Translations under genes and position numbers: made by a program
Origin: an uncultured Flavobacteriales bacterium
Lineage (GTDB): Bacteria; Bacteroidota; Bacteroidia; Flavobacteriales_D; Parvicellaceae
Direction: 5' to 3'
NCBI GenBank assembly: GCA_938084875.1
Contig: CALKFX010000101.1
Location: forward strand, 1-25,714
DNA length: 25,714 nt
Shown: piece by piece, positions 17,240 to 24,737 of the stretch
How the letters are laid out: every line of letters begins with the position of its first letter
Position numbering within the stretch: the stretch's first letter is position 1
The notes under the pieces: generated by a model
The model's database searches: none
Seen by the model: only the letters and a program-made list of their open reading frames with translations
What the model was told of the DNA's origin: nothing

Positions 17240-17534
17240 CTACAAAATTTAATAGTACGTCTGCTTTATTGGTCTGTACTTCGTTAACTAATTCTCCGTT
17301 TTTAAAAAAAGCAAAAGTGGGTAGGTTAGAAACATTTGCTAGTTTTCTAGAATTAGGATTTTTTTCAGCATCAACCATCAAAAAATGCATATTTTCGTTT
17401 TCTGAAGACATCTTCTTAAACTTAGGTTTCATTATTCTACAGTTTCCACACCAACCAGCGGAATATTGAACAAGAACTTTTTCGTTGTTTTGAATTTCTT
17501 CTTGAAGAGTATCAGTATTTAGTTCACTAACCAT
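17220..17534 (-). CDS. Thioredoxin-like protein with CGNC active site
   Basis: A 104-residue single-domain thioredoxin fold, cytoplasmic (no signal peptide). The redox motif is W28-C29-G30-N31-C32 instead of the classical WCGPC, and the cis-proline P71 is present in NLPTFAFF. The residue between the cysteines tunes redox potential, so this protein may differ from general thioredoxin. Its start codon shares one nucleotide with the stop of the peroxiredoxin gene (TAATG), and its end overlaps the small unknown gene by 20 nt. The arrangement suggests that it is the dedicated reductant of that peroxiredoxin; this is inference from context. Confidence 0.9.
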   Translation of the reverse strand: MVSELNTDTLQEEIQNNEKVLVQYSAGWCGNCRIMKPKFKKMSSENENMHFLMVDAEKNPNSRKLANVSNLPTFAFFKNGELVNEVQTNKADVLLNFVDEAANH

Positions 17535-18175
17535 TAATGTTTTGCAAGGTAATCTGCTACACCGTCTCTGTTTTCTTTCATTGCATCTTTACCTTCTTCC
17601 CAGTTGGCAGGACAAACTTCACCAAATTTTTGGTTATGTGCATAAGCATCAATAAGTCTTAAAAATTCATTTATATTTCTACCTACAGGGAAAAAATTCA
17701 TTCCTTGGTGGAATACCATTCCATCTTCATCTAGAATAAAAGTTGCTCTGTATGGAGTACTATTTCCGTCAGTTTGAACAGCATCTAATTCCTCATCGTA
17801 TCTTTCGTTAGTAGTATCCAGTACTTTTAAAATATTTGCTAAATTTCTATTAGCATCTGCTAAAATTGGGTAGGTAACACCTTCAATACCACCATTGTCT
17901 TTTGGAGTGCTCAACCATGCAAAGTGAACTTCCGGCGTATCACATGATGCACCAATTAGAATAGTATTTCTTTTATCAAATTCTGGTAACGCTTCTTGAA
18001 ATGCATGTAGTTCTGTAGGACATACATAAGTGAAGTCTTTTGGGTACCAAAATAAAACTACTTTTTTCTTGTTTTTAACAGCTTCTTCTAAAACGTTAAC
18101 TTTAAATGTATCCCCCATTTCATTCATGGCATCAACATCAATACTTGGAAATTTTTTTCCTACAAAATTTGACAT
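17534..18175 (-). CDS. Typical 2-Cys peroxiredoxin (AhpC/Prx1 family)
   Basis: A 213-residue peroxidase reducing H2O2 and organic or nitrogen peroxides in the cytoplasm. The peroxidatic cysteine is C52 in DFTYVCPTE and the resolving cysteine C188 in GEVCPANW, the pattern of typical 2-Cys enzymes, with catalytic arginine in the YRATFILD segment. The C-terminal tail after C188 is long (YLAKH end), as in floppy, overoxidation-sensitive Prx1-type proteins, but I do not see a clear YF motif. It is the first gene of a three-gene operon with the thioredoxin-like protein (1-nt overlap) and the small unknown protein. An exact -7 element lies about 28 nt upstream. No AhpF is adjacent. Confidence 0.95.
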   Translation of the reverse strand: MSNFVGKKFPSIDVDAMNEMGDTFKVNVLEEAVKNKKKVVLFWYPKDFTYVCPTELHAFQEALPEFDKRNTILIGASCDTPEVHFAWLSTPKDNGGIEGVTYPILADANRNLANILKVLDTTNERYDEELDAVQTDGNSTPYRATFILDEDGMVFHQGMNFFPVGRNINEFLRLIDAYAHNQKFGEVCPANWEEGKDAMKENRDGVADYLAKH

Positions 18176-18203
18176 ATTTTTTTTTTAAATTTTAATACTT
18201 TTA

Positions 18204-18211
18204 CAAATATA
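18204..18211 (-). promoter_or_regulatory. Putative -7 element of the peroxiredoxin operon
   Basis: On the minus strand this reads TATATTTG, an exact TAnnTTTG, 28 nt before the ATG at 18175. A -33 TTG is not evident. No clear peroxide-regulator palindrome (OxyR/PerR type) was found in the 87-nt divergent region. Confidence 0.43.
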
Positions 18212-18262
18212 CTTAAGACGAAAGTTATTGTTGTAAAATATTGTTAATTTTTTTAAAATTCC

Positions 18263-18691
18263 ATGAATAATTCTGTTGAACAAAATCCTTTTCATTTAGC
18301 CATTCCAGTTCATGACTTGCAAATAGCAAAAGAATTTTATTCTTCAACATTGGGTTTTCAAGAAGGTAGATCAGCAGAAAAGTGGGTAGATTTTAATTTT
18401 TTTGGTCATCAGCTAGTAATTCATGAAATCAACCAAAAAACAATTTCAAATAACAATTATGTAGATGGTCATGGAGTACCAGTACCACATTTTGGAGTAG
18501 TTTTATCCATTAAACAATGGGTAGATTTTAAAGAAAGATTGAAATCTAAGAAAATAAAGTTTGTTGTAGAACCCTACATTAGGTTTGCAAATCTCCCTGG
18601 TGAACAAGCCACGATGTTTTTCTTAGACCCCTCCAACAATGCCCTTGAATTTAAAGCATTTAATAATTTAAATAATTTATTTAAAAAATAA
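18263..18691 (+). CDS. VOC-superfamily (glyoxalase/bleomycin-resistance/dioxygenase fold) protein
   Basis: A 142-residue protein with the two beta-alpha-beta-beta-beta modules of the vicinal oxygen chelate fold. Candidate metal ligands are H11 (FHLAIPV), H76 (PHFGVVL) and E129 (NALEFKAF), the positions used by glyoxalase/dioxygenase relatives; DPSNNALEF is the usual second-module ending. This specific group is often annotated as glyoxalase-like, and its substrate is unknown. It is followed 4 nt later by the DUF2461 gene, so the two form an operon. It is divergent from the peroxiredoxin operon across 87 nt. Confidence 0.85.
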   Translation: MNNSVEQNPFHLAIPVHDLQIAKEFYSSTLGFQEGRSAEKWVDFNFFGHQLVIHEINQKTISNNNYVDGHGVPVPHFGVVLSIKQWVDFKERLKSKKIKFVVEPYIRFANLPGEQATMFFLDPSNNALEFKAFNNLNNLFKK

Positions 18692-18695
18692 CAGC

Positions 18696-19364
18696 ATGAA
18701 TTTAGAACCCGAAATATTTGAATTTTTAAAAAAATTAAAAAAAAATAACAATAGGCCTTGGTTTAAAGACAATAAGTCAGTTTTTGACATTCATAATTCT
18801 AATGTCAAAGAATATTTTAGTAATTTTTTTGACAATAACAAAGACCATTTTAAATGGGAATCTTTTAAAGTTTTTAGAATTTACAAAGATGTACGTTTTT
18901 CAAAAGATAAAACGCCATACAAAACCCATTTTGCAATAGCTTTTTACAGGACTAAACCTAAGTATAGAGGTGGGTTTTATATTCATATACAGCCAGGAAA
19001 CACTTTTATAGCAAGTGGTTTTTGGAACCCTAATAAAGATGATTTGTATAGAATAAGAAAAGAAATTGAATCTGATGGAGATTATTTTAGAGAAGTAATT
19101 GACAATATTAAAATTACTAAAAAGTGGGGCCCTATCCATGGAAATTCACTTAAGGTCTGTCCAAAAGGATTCGATAAAAATCATCCAAATATTGACTTAC
19201 TGAGATACAAGCAATTTATTTTTGTAAAAAACTTCCAAGACGAAATGGTTTTAGAAGATAATTTTAGCGATACTATTAATAAGTATTTTAAATTACTTTT
19301 GCCATTTCACGATTATTTCAGTGATGTTCTAACAACAGATTTAAATGGTCAGTCAATATTGTGA
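18696..19364 (+). CDS. DUF2461 (TIGR02453-like) family protein
   Basis: A 222-residue soluble protein recognised by NNNRPWFKDNK at the N-terminus, the RIYKDVRFSKDKTPYKTH core (about residues 61-78) and GGFYIHIQPG, which define DUF2461. The biochemical function of the family is not established. It is translated just after the VOC gene (4-nt gap). Its last 16 nt overlap the end of the convergent Nudix gene, so the C-terminal residues are encoded opposite the Nudix C-terminus. Confidence 0.88.
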   Translation: MNLEPEIFEFLKKLKKNNNRPWFKDNKSVFDIHNSNVKEYFSNFFDNNKDHFKWESFKVFRIYKDVRFSKDKTPYKTHFAIAFYRTKPKYRGGFYIHIQPGNTFIASGFWNPNKDDLYRIRKEIESDGDYFREVIDNIKITKKWGPIHGNSLKVCPKGFDKNHPNIDLLRYKQFIFVKNFQDEMVLEDNFSDTINKYFKLLLPFHDYFSDVLTTDLNGQSIL

Positions 19365-19786
19365 TTTTTTAAAAGATTAAAGACAAACTTATCTGTAGGG
19401 AAATGCAATTCTTTTTCAGAAAAATCTATTATTTTTTTCCATTCAAATACTGGAAAATCTTTTATGGGTACTTTTAATTTATTATAAATTTTCGAAGTTA
19501 ATTTTGCTTTATAATAAATTGCAATTAACTGATCTTTAGAATCAAATTGACTTTGTTGAAAGAAATCAGTTGTGTAAAAGTGCTCAATGTTTTTAAGATT
19601 TTGGTTCATTTCTTCCATACTTTCTCTTTGTAGACCTTCAATTAGTCCCTCCCCATATTGGAGACCTCCACCTGGAAACTTATAAAGGTATTTTCCTTTA
19701 ATAAGTTCTCTACTCACAAGAATAGAATCTTGTTCAATAATTAATGCGTAAACTCTTAAGTTAAATGATTTTATTTCTTTATTCAT
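19349..19786 (-). CDS. Nudix hydrolase with a degenerate end of the Nudix box
   Basis: A 145-residue Nudix-fold protein. The box begins at G40 (FPGGG-LQYGE) with E46, then R54-E55-S-M-E58-E59, giving the catalytic REUxEE core that binds metal and hydrolyses a nucleoside diphosphate linked to X. The consensus final GU is replaced by N61-Q62 and the U after RE by S56, so the signature is imperfect while the metal ligands are intact. The substrate is unknown. Its ATG overlaps the end of prfC by 8 nt, and its end overlaps the DUF2461 gene by 16 nt. It is probably co-transcribed from the prfC promoter. Confidence 0.86.
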   Translation of the reverse strand: MNKEIKSFNLRVYALIIEQDSILVSRELIKGKYLYKFPGGGLQYGEGLIEGLQRESMEEMNQNLKNIEHFYTTDFFQQSQFDSKDQLIAIYYKAKLTSKIYNKLKVPIKDFPVFEWKKIIDFSEKELHFPTDKFVFNLLKNHNID

Positions 19787-21371
19787 CTAGTTTGAACTCA
19801 GATGTTTTGTGGAATGTTATTTCTGGATAATCTCCTTCAGCTTGAGCTAATAAAAAAGGGCTTGGTGCTAGAAATACTGGATTTTCATCTTTGTCATAAG
19901 CAACATTGGTAGATTTTCTTTTTATAAAATCTTGAATTGTAACTTTATTTGCACTAGTCATCCAACATGCTTTAAAAAAGTTTCTAGACACAAAACTACA
20001 ACTAGCTCCGTATTCTTGCTTTAGTCTGTATTGAATCACTTCAAATTGAAGTTCACCTACTGTACCAATAATTTTTCTATTTCCAGGTTGCATAACAAAC
20101 AATTGAGCTACTCCTTCATCTGTTAATTGTCTAAGGCCTTTGTCCAACTGTTTGCTTTTCATTGGGTCATCGTTTTGGATTTCCTTAAAAATTTCTGGTG
20201 AGAAACTAGGAATCCCTTTAAAATTTAATACTTCACCTTCGGATAGAGAATCTCCAATTTTAAATGTTCCAGAATCGTATAGGCCTATAACATCACCAGG
20301 ATATGCTTCATCTACAACAGATTTTGAAGAAGCCATAAAACTAGTAGGATTGGGAAATTTTATTTTTTTTTGATGTCTAGTATGTAAGTAAAATTTGTTT
20401 CTTTCAAATTTACCAGAAACTATTCTTAAAAAAGCAATCCTGTCTCTGTGTTTTGGATCTATATTCGCATGAATTTTAAATACAAATCCACTAAACTTTT
20501 CTTCATTTGGTTCGATAGATCTTGACTCTGTATTTCTCCCTTGCGGAGTAGGAGATACTTCAATAAAAGAATCTAAAAGTTCTTGAACTCCAAAATTATT
20601 TAAAGCAGATCCGAAAAAAACAGGAGCAATTTTCCCTTCCAAATATTTTTCTTGATTAAAATCACCATAAACTCCGTCTATAAGTTCAACTTCTTCTTTT
20701 AGAATTTCTGTTGCTTCTTCGCCAATAAAATCTGAAAGGGAAGGGTCTTGTATTCCATTTAGGTTATAAACTTCTTTTTCAATACTTGTTTTATTTCCAC
20801 TAAATAAATTCAGTTCTTTTTTATGCATATTGTAAACTCCTTTGAAAGTTGCTCCTATTCCAATTGGCCAACTCATAGGTTTTACTTTTATACCTAGCTT
20901 AGATTCAATTTCGTCTAATAAATCAAATGCATCTTTTCCTTCGCGATCCATCTTATTAATAAAAACAATTACTGGAGTATCTCTCATTCTGCAGACTTCC
21001 ATTAATTTCTCTGTTTGTGCTTCAACACCGTTTGCACAATCTATTACCATGATTACACTGTCTACAGCAGTAAGAGTTCTGTAGGTGTCTTCCGCAAAAT
21101 CTTTATGTCCAGGTGTATCTAAAATATTTATTTGCTTGTCTCTATAATTAAAGGCCATTACAGAGGTGGCAACACTTATTCCCCTTTGTTTTTCAATTTC
21201 CATGAAATCAGACGTAGCAGATTTTTTTATTTTGTTATTTTTAACTGCTCCAGCACTTTGTATAGCACCACCAAAAAGAAGGAGTTTTTCTGTTAAAGTA
21301 GTCTTCCCAGCATCAGGGTGAGATATAATTCCAAAAGTTCTTCTTTTGTTTATTTCTTTTTCGTGATTCAT
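19779..21371 (-). CDS. prfC: Peptide chain release factor 3 (RF3)
   Basis: A 530-residue translational GTPase (E. coli RF3 has 529) that removes RF1/RF2 from the ribosome after termination and takes part in post-peptidyl-transfer quality control. The G1 P-loop is GIISHPDAGKTTL (residues 14-26), the switch II G3 motif DTPGHKDF and the G4 motif NKMDRE. The RF3-type continuation distinguishes it from EF-G. Domain II and the RF3 C-terminal domain (ending about GDYPEITFHKTSEF) are complete. It is the upstream gene of a two-gene unit with the Nudix gene (8-nt overlap). A TATATTCG -7-like element lies 6 nt before the ATG. Confidence 0.96.
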   Translation of the reverse strand: MNHEKEINKRRTFGIISHPDAGKTTLTEKLLLFGGAIQSAGAVKNNKIKKSATSDFMEIEKQRGISVATSVMAFNYRDKQINILDTPGHKDFAEDTYRTLTAVDSVIMVIDCANGVEAQTEKLMEVCRMRDTPVIVFINKMDREGKDAFDLLDEIESKLGIKVKPMSWPIGIGATFKGVYNMHKKELNLFSGNKTSIEKEVYNLNGIQDPSLSDFIGEEATEILKEEVELIDGVYGDFNQEKYLEGKIAPVFFGSALNNFGVQELLDSFIEVSPTPQGRNTESRSIEPNEEKFSGFVFKIHANIDPKHRDRIAFLRIVSGKFERNKFYLHTRHQKKIKFPNPTSFMASSKSVVDEAYPGDVIGLYDSGTFKIGDSLSEGEVLNFKGIPSFSPEIFKEIQNDDPMKSKQLDKGLRQLTDEGVAQLFVMQPGNRKIIGTVGELQFEVIQYRLKQEYGASCSFVSRNFFKACWMTSANKVTIQDFIKRKSTNVAYDKDENPVFLAPSPFLLAQAEGDYPEITFHKTSEFKLDE

Positions 21372-21377
21372 TGTTTG

Positions 21378-21385
21378 CGAATATA
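21378..21385 (-). promoter_or_regulatory. Putative -7 element of prfC (near-leaderless)
   Basis: The minus strand reads TATATTCG, one base from TAnnTTTG, and the ATG of prfC follows after 6 nt. No TTG occurs at the -33 distance, only a T-run, so this is tentative. Confidence 0.33.
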
Positions 21386-21478
21386 ATACTTAAGATTTCA
21401 TTGTGAAAAAAACATTGCATTGTTCAAATAAAAATCTTCACAACATTAAAAAAACTTATATTATTGGTACATTTAAGT

Positions 21479-23773
21479 ATGAAAAATATTTTAATACCCT
21501 TTTTTTTATTGCTCAGCTCAAACTTTTTTGCTAACAATTCCTACAATATTAATTTAATAAGCCAGGATAATAACTCTGTTCTTGTTGAGTATCAGCTCAA
21601 TAATTACTCCCTTATTGATTCCAAAATAATCAACTCCATTCAGCACAAGAAACTACTAGTTGGAGGTGGAAGACCCATTCTTAATCTAGGAGAACCTGAA
21701 TTATTAAAATTCACCTCTAATATTCAACTTCCTGAAACTGGAGTTAGCAATTTTACAATTGTAGATTCTAAGTATTCTATAATTGAAGGTGTTAGTATAA
21801 TTCCTTCCAAAGGTAATTTGTATAGAAATATAGACCCTAGTTTAATTCCATTTAATAAAGGACCATTATACGAAATAGATCAGGACTATCCATCTAGTAT
21901 TTTTTCTCTTAGTGAACCCTACATACAGAGAGATTTAAGGGGGCAAACTTTAAACTTTATTCCATTTCAGTATAATCCAGTTCAAAAAACACTAAAGGTT
22001 TACAGTAAAATAGTTGTTAAAATTGAATTTTATAAATCTGTAAAAGGAAATAACGAACTGCTTAGAACCAATAATGAAAATATTTTAAATGAGCTAAAAA
22101 GTTCTTACCAAAGACGCTATCTAAATTATATTCCAACTAGGTATAATTCTATTGGGCAAGAAGGAAGCATGTTAATAATATCTCCTTCTGAATATTTCAA
22201 TGAATTAGCTTCTTTTATTGAGTGGAAAAAACAATCGGGTAGAGAAGTGGTTCTTGTTGATATTGCAGATATTGGAAATAACCAGAGCAATATTTACAAC
22301 TATGTAAGAACCTACTACCAACAAAATTCTGACTTTTTATATTTACTACTAGTTGGAGACCACAATAAAGTTGCCGCTTATGATGCTGGTTCAACCGGAG
22401 GATGGATGTCAGAAACAAAATGGTCTGATGCAAAGTACGGCTTGGTTTCAAATTCTAACGATTGGTATCCAGATATATACGTTGGAAGATTCAGTCCCTC
22501 TAATTTAACAGATTTAAATACCATTGTCCAAAGAAATTTAGAATACGAAACAAACCCAGATACTTCTGACTATTATTTAAATGCTATAGGACTTGGATCT
22601 AATGAAGGTGCTGGAGACGGTGATGATGGGGAAGCAGATTGGCAACATTTAAGAAATATAAGAACAGATTTGTTGAATTATGGCTACCAAAATGTTTTCG
22701 AATTTTACGATGGATCTCATGGTGGAGAAGATGCCAACGGAAATCCCAATTCCACTATAATTTCTAATGCAGTAAATGGTGGTATTTCATTATTTAATTA
22801 TACTGGTCATGGAGATATAAATACATGTTCATCGGGAAACTATTCAAGTTCTCACATCAATTCTGCAACCAATAATGGTAAATATCCATTTGTTGTTTCC
22901 GTTGCTTGCAATAATGGAACTTTCACATCGGGGACTTGTATTTCTGAAGCATGGCAAAGAGCAAGTAGTACTGGTTCTCCCACGGGTGCAATAGCAGCTG
23001 CAGGTTCTTCTATTTTAATGTCTTGGGCGCCTCCTATGGCTTCTCAAGACGAAATAGTAGATATTTTAGTAGAGTCCTATCCCAATAATAAAATGCATTC
23101 AATTGGAGCTCTGTTTTATAGTGGGCAAATGAAAATGTTGGACGATTATCCAAATCCTGGAAAAGAAGTTATTGAAACTTGGGTTTTGTTTGGGGATCCA
23201 GCAACCCTTTTTAGATCCGATATTCCTGGTGATTTTGTTGTGGAGCATAGCGAAACAGAAGAGATTGGATTGACATCAACTACCATATTATGTGATGTTG
23301 AAAATGCTGCTGTGACTCTATGGAACGGAGATTCTTTAATTGGAAAAAGTAATGTCTTAAATGGCCAAGTAGATTTTAATTTTGATTCAATTAACACTAT
23401 TGACACTTTAAGCATTGTTATAAATGCTTACAACAAAACCCCATATTTTGGACAACTAAGAACAACCAACCCACCTGTTGATCCTCTTGGAAATTCTGAA
23501 GATCTTCTTTTTGGACCCAATCCAATAAACTCTGATCATCAAGTAAATTTAATTTTCGAATTATTAGAAGATCAGGAAACTTACTTTGAAATATTCAATC
23601 CTCTAGGTCAGTTGATTTACAGTAAGTCAGTACTGTTAAATGCTGGATTTTATGGACCAAATTATACCCAACTTACACTTGACTTAAGTGAAATTGAATT
23701 ATCTTCTGGCATATATTCTCTTTCTACAAATATTAACAATAGCAAAACTGTAAAACAGCTTTTGGTACCTTAA
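21479..23773 (+). CDS. Secreted C25-family (gingipain-type) cysteine peptidase with T9SS C-terminal domain
   Basis: A 764-residue exported protein. It has an N-terminal signal peptide (MKN, a hydrophobic core, cleavage probably near ANNSY) and an N-terminal propeptide-like region of about 200 residues. The C25 peptidase domain follows (roughly 228-570), with the catalytic dyad H444 in NYTGHGD and C477 in VSVACNNG. The C-terminal domain from F678-G-P-N-P resembles the TIGR04183-type sorting signal (the ending KTVKQLLVP is usual) that directs proteins through the type IX secretion system to the outer surface. I chose the ATG at 21479 because the TTG five codons upstream lies before the signal peptide. 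This call rests on motifs; the substrate and the timing of activation are unknown. The next gene follows after 14 nt. Confidence 0.9.
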   Translation: MKNILIPFFLLLSSNFFANNSYNINLISQDNNSVLVEYQLNNYSLIDSKIINSIQHKKLLVGGGRPILNLGEPELLKFTSNIQLPETGVSNFTIVDSKYSIIEGVSIIPSKGNLYRNIDPSLIPFNKGPLYEIDQDYPSSIFSLSEPYIQRDLRGQTLNFIPFQYNPVQKTLKVYSKIVVKIEFYKSVKGNNELLRTNNENILNELKSSYQRRYLNYIPTRYNSIGQEGSMLIISPSEYFNELASFIEWKKQSGREVVLVDIADIGNNQSNIYNYVRTYYQQNSDFLYLLLVGDHNKVAAYDAGSTGGWMSETKWSDAKYGLVSNSNDWYPDIYVGRFSPSNLTDLNTIVQRNLEYETNPDTSDYYLNAIGLGSNEGAGDGDDGEADWQHLRNIRTDLLNYGYQNVFEFYDGSHGGEDANGNPNSTIISNAVNGGISLFNYTGHGDINTCSSGNYSSSHINSATNNGKYPFVVSVACNNGTFTSGTCISEAWQRASSTGSPTGAIAAAGSSILMSWAPPMASQDEIVDILVESYPNNKMHSIGALFYSGQMKMLDDYPNPGKEVIETWVLFGDPATLFRSDIPGDFVVEHSETEEIGLTSTTILCDVENAAVTLWNGDSLIGKSNVLNGQVDFNFDSINTIDTLSIVINAYNKTPYFGQLRTTNPPVDPLGNSEDLLFGPNPINSDHQVNLIFELLEDQETYFEIFNPLGQLIYSKSVLLNAGFYGPNYTQLTLDLSEIELSSGIYSLSTNINNSKTVKQLLVP

Positions 23774-23787
23774 CCAAATAAATCCCT

Positions 23788-24636
23788 ATGAAATTGATTG
23801 AGTGTCCTAGAGACGCTATGCAGGGTTTTTTAAGTTTTATTCCTACTAAGAAAAAGATTGAATATTTCAACGAACTTTTAAAAGTAGGCTTTGATACACT
23901 TGATGTTGGTAGTTTTGTTTCAAAGAAAAAAGTTCCTCAGTTAGCAGATACTTCGGACGTAATTAAAAGTCTGAATATAGGTAATTCCTCTACCAAGTTA
24001 CTGGTTATTATTGGAAATGAAAGAGGAGCTAGAGAAGCTGTTGATTATGATGAAATTACATATTTAGGTTTCCCTTTTTCAATTTCTGAAACTTTTCAAA
24101 AAAGAAATATAAATTCTAGTATTAAAGAATCTTTAGTAAGATTAGAAAAAATTCAGAATTTATGTGTAAAAAACAATAAAAAATTAGTGACTTATTTCTC
24201 TATGGCCTTTGGTAATCCTTATGGTGATCAGTGGAGTATATATATAGTGGCTCACTGGGTAGAAAAGTTATTAAACGACTTTGGAATTGATATTTTATCT
24301 TTGAGTGATACTATTGGTTCTAGTACTCCAAATGTCATAACTTGGCTTTTTAGCAAACTTATAGAAGAATTTCCAAATGTTGAATTTGGCGCTCATCTTC
24401 ACTCAAGTCCAGCTAATTATTTTGACAAACTTCAATCTGCATACGATGCAGGTTGTAAAAGATATGATGGCTCTATCCTTGGTATTGGTGGTTGTCCAAT
24501 GGCAAAAGATGATTTAGTTGGAAATATGGCTACAGAAAAAATGATTGAATTTTTGAACGGCAAATCTGAAAATTTACAACTTGATAATGTTTCTCTTGAA
24601 AAGTCTTTGGCCATTGCTAGAGCAATTTTCAAATAA
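23788..24636 (+). CDS. HMG-CoA lyase-type enzyme (DRE-TIM metallolyase)
   Basis: A 282-residue TIM-barrel enzyme of the HMG-CoA lyase family, which cleaves 3-hydroxy-3-methylglutaryl-CoA to acetoacetate and acetyl-CoA in leucine catabolism. Active-site features match the family: ECPRDAMQG with R8 and D9, the H203/H205 metal ligands in AHLHSSP, and C236 in GIGGCPMAKDDLVGN, the lyase signature. The N-terminal motif differs from the PRDGLQN of most HMG-CoA lyases but is the form I associate with Bacteroidota members. A related aldolase activity cannot be excluded. It begins 14 nt after the peptidase stop and may be co-transcribed by read-through. Confidence 0.88.
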   Translation: MKLIECPRDAMQGFLSFIPTKKKIEYFNELLKVGFDTLDVGSFVSKKKVPQLADTSDVIKSLNIGNSSTKLLVIIGNERGAREAVDYDEITYLGFPFSISETFQKRNINSSIKESLVRLEKIQNLCVKNNKKLVTYFSMAFGNPYGDQWSIYIVAHWVEKLLNDFGIDILSLSDTIGSSTPNVITWLFSKLIEEFPNVEFGAHLHSSPANYFDKLQSAYDAGCKRYDGSILGIGGCPMAKDDLVGNMATEKMIEFLNGKSENLQLDNVSLEKSLAIARAIFK

Positions 24637-24691
24637 CTTAATTTTTAAACCTTTTCCATAGTTTTTAGTTAGTTATTTGAAAGTATTATAG
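24637..24691. other. Intergenic spacer, no feature seen
   Basis: This AT-rich spacer separates the HMG-CoA-lyase gene from the TPR gene's promoter. I see no convincing hairpin terminator or operator in it. All other intergenic gaps in the window are 133 nt or less, so there is no gene-free stretch over 300 nt. Confidence 0.5.
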
Positions 24692-24722
24692 TTGATAGAT
24701 ACACATTAATTGTTGATATTTG
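24692..24722 (+). promoter_or_regulatory. Putative promoter of the TPR protein gene
   Basis: TTG at 24692-24694, 20-nt spacer, GATATTTG at 24715-24722 (one mismatch to TAnnTTTG). Transcription would start near 24729, about 9 nt before the TTG start codon at 24738. Confidence 0.52.
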
Positions 24723-24737
24723 TAAAAACACATTGAT

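Noticed and set aside
18176..18262. Peroxide-regulator operator (OxyR/PerR type) before the peroxiredoxin operon
   Set aside because: No convincing palindrome was found in the 87-nt divergent region; only the -7 element is supportable.
21464..21478. TTG start five codons upstream of the C25 peptidase
   Set aside because: The ATG at 21479 directly precedes the charged n-region of the signal peptide; the longer form only adds residues before it.
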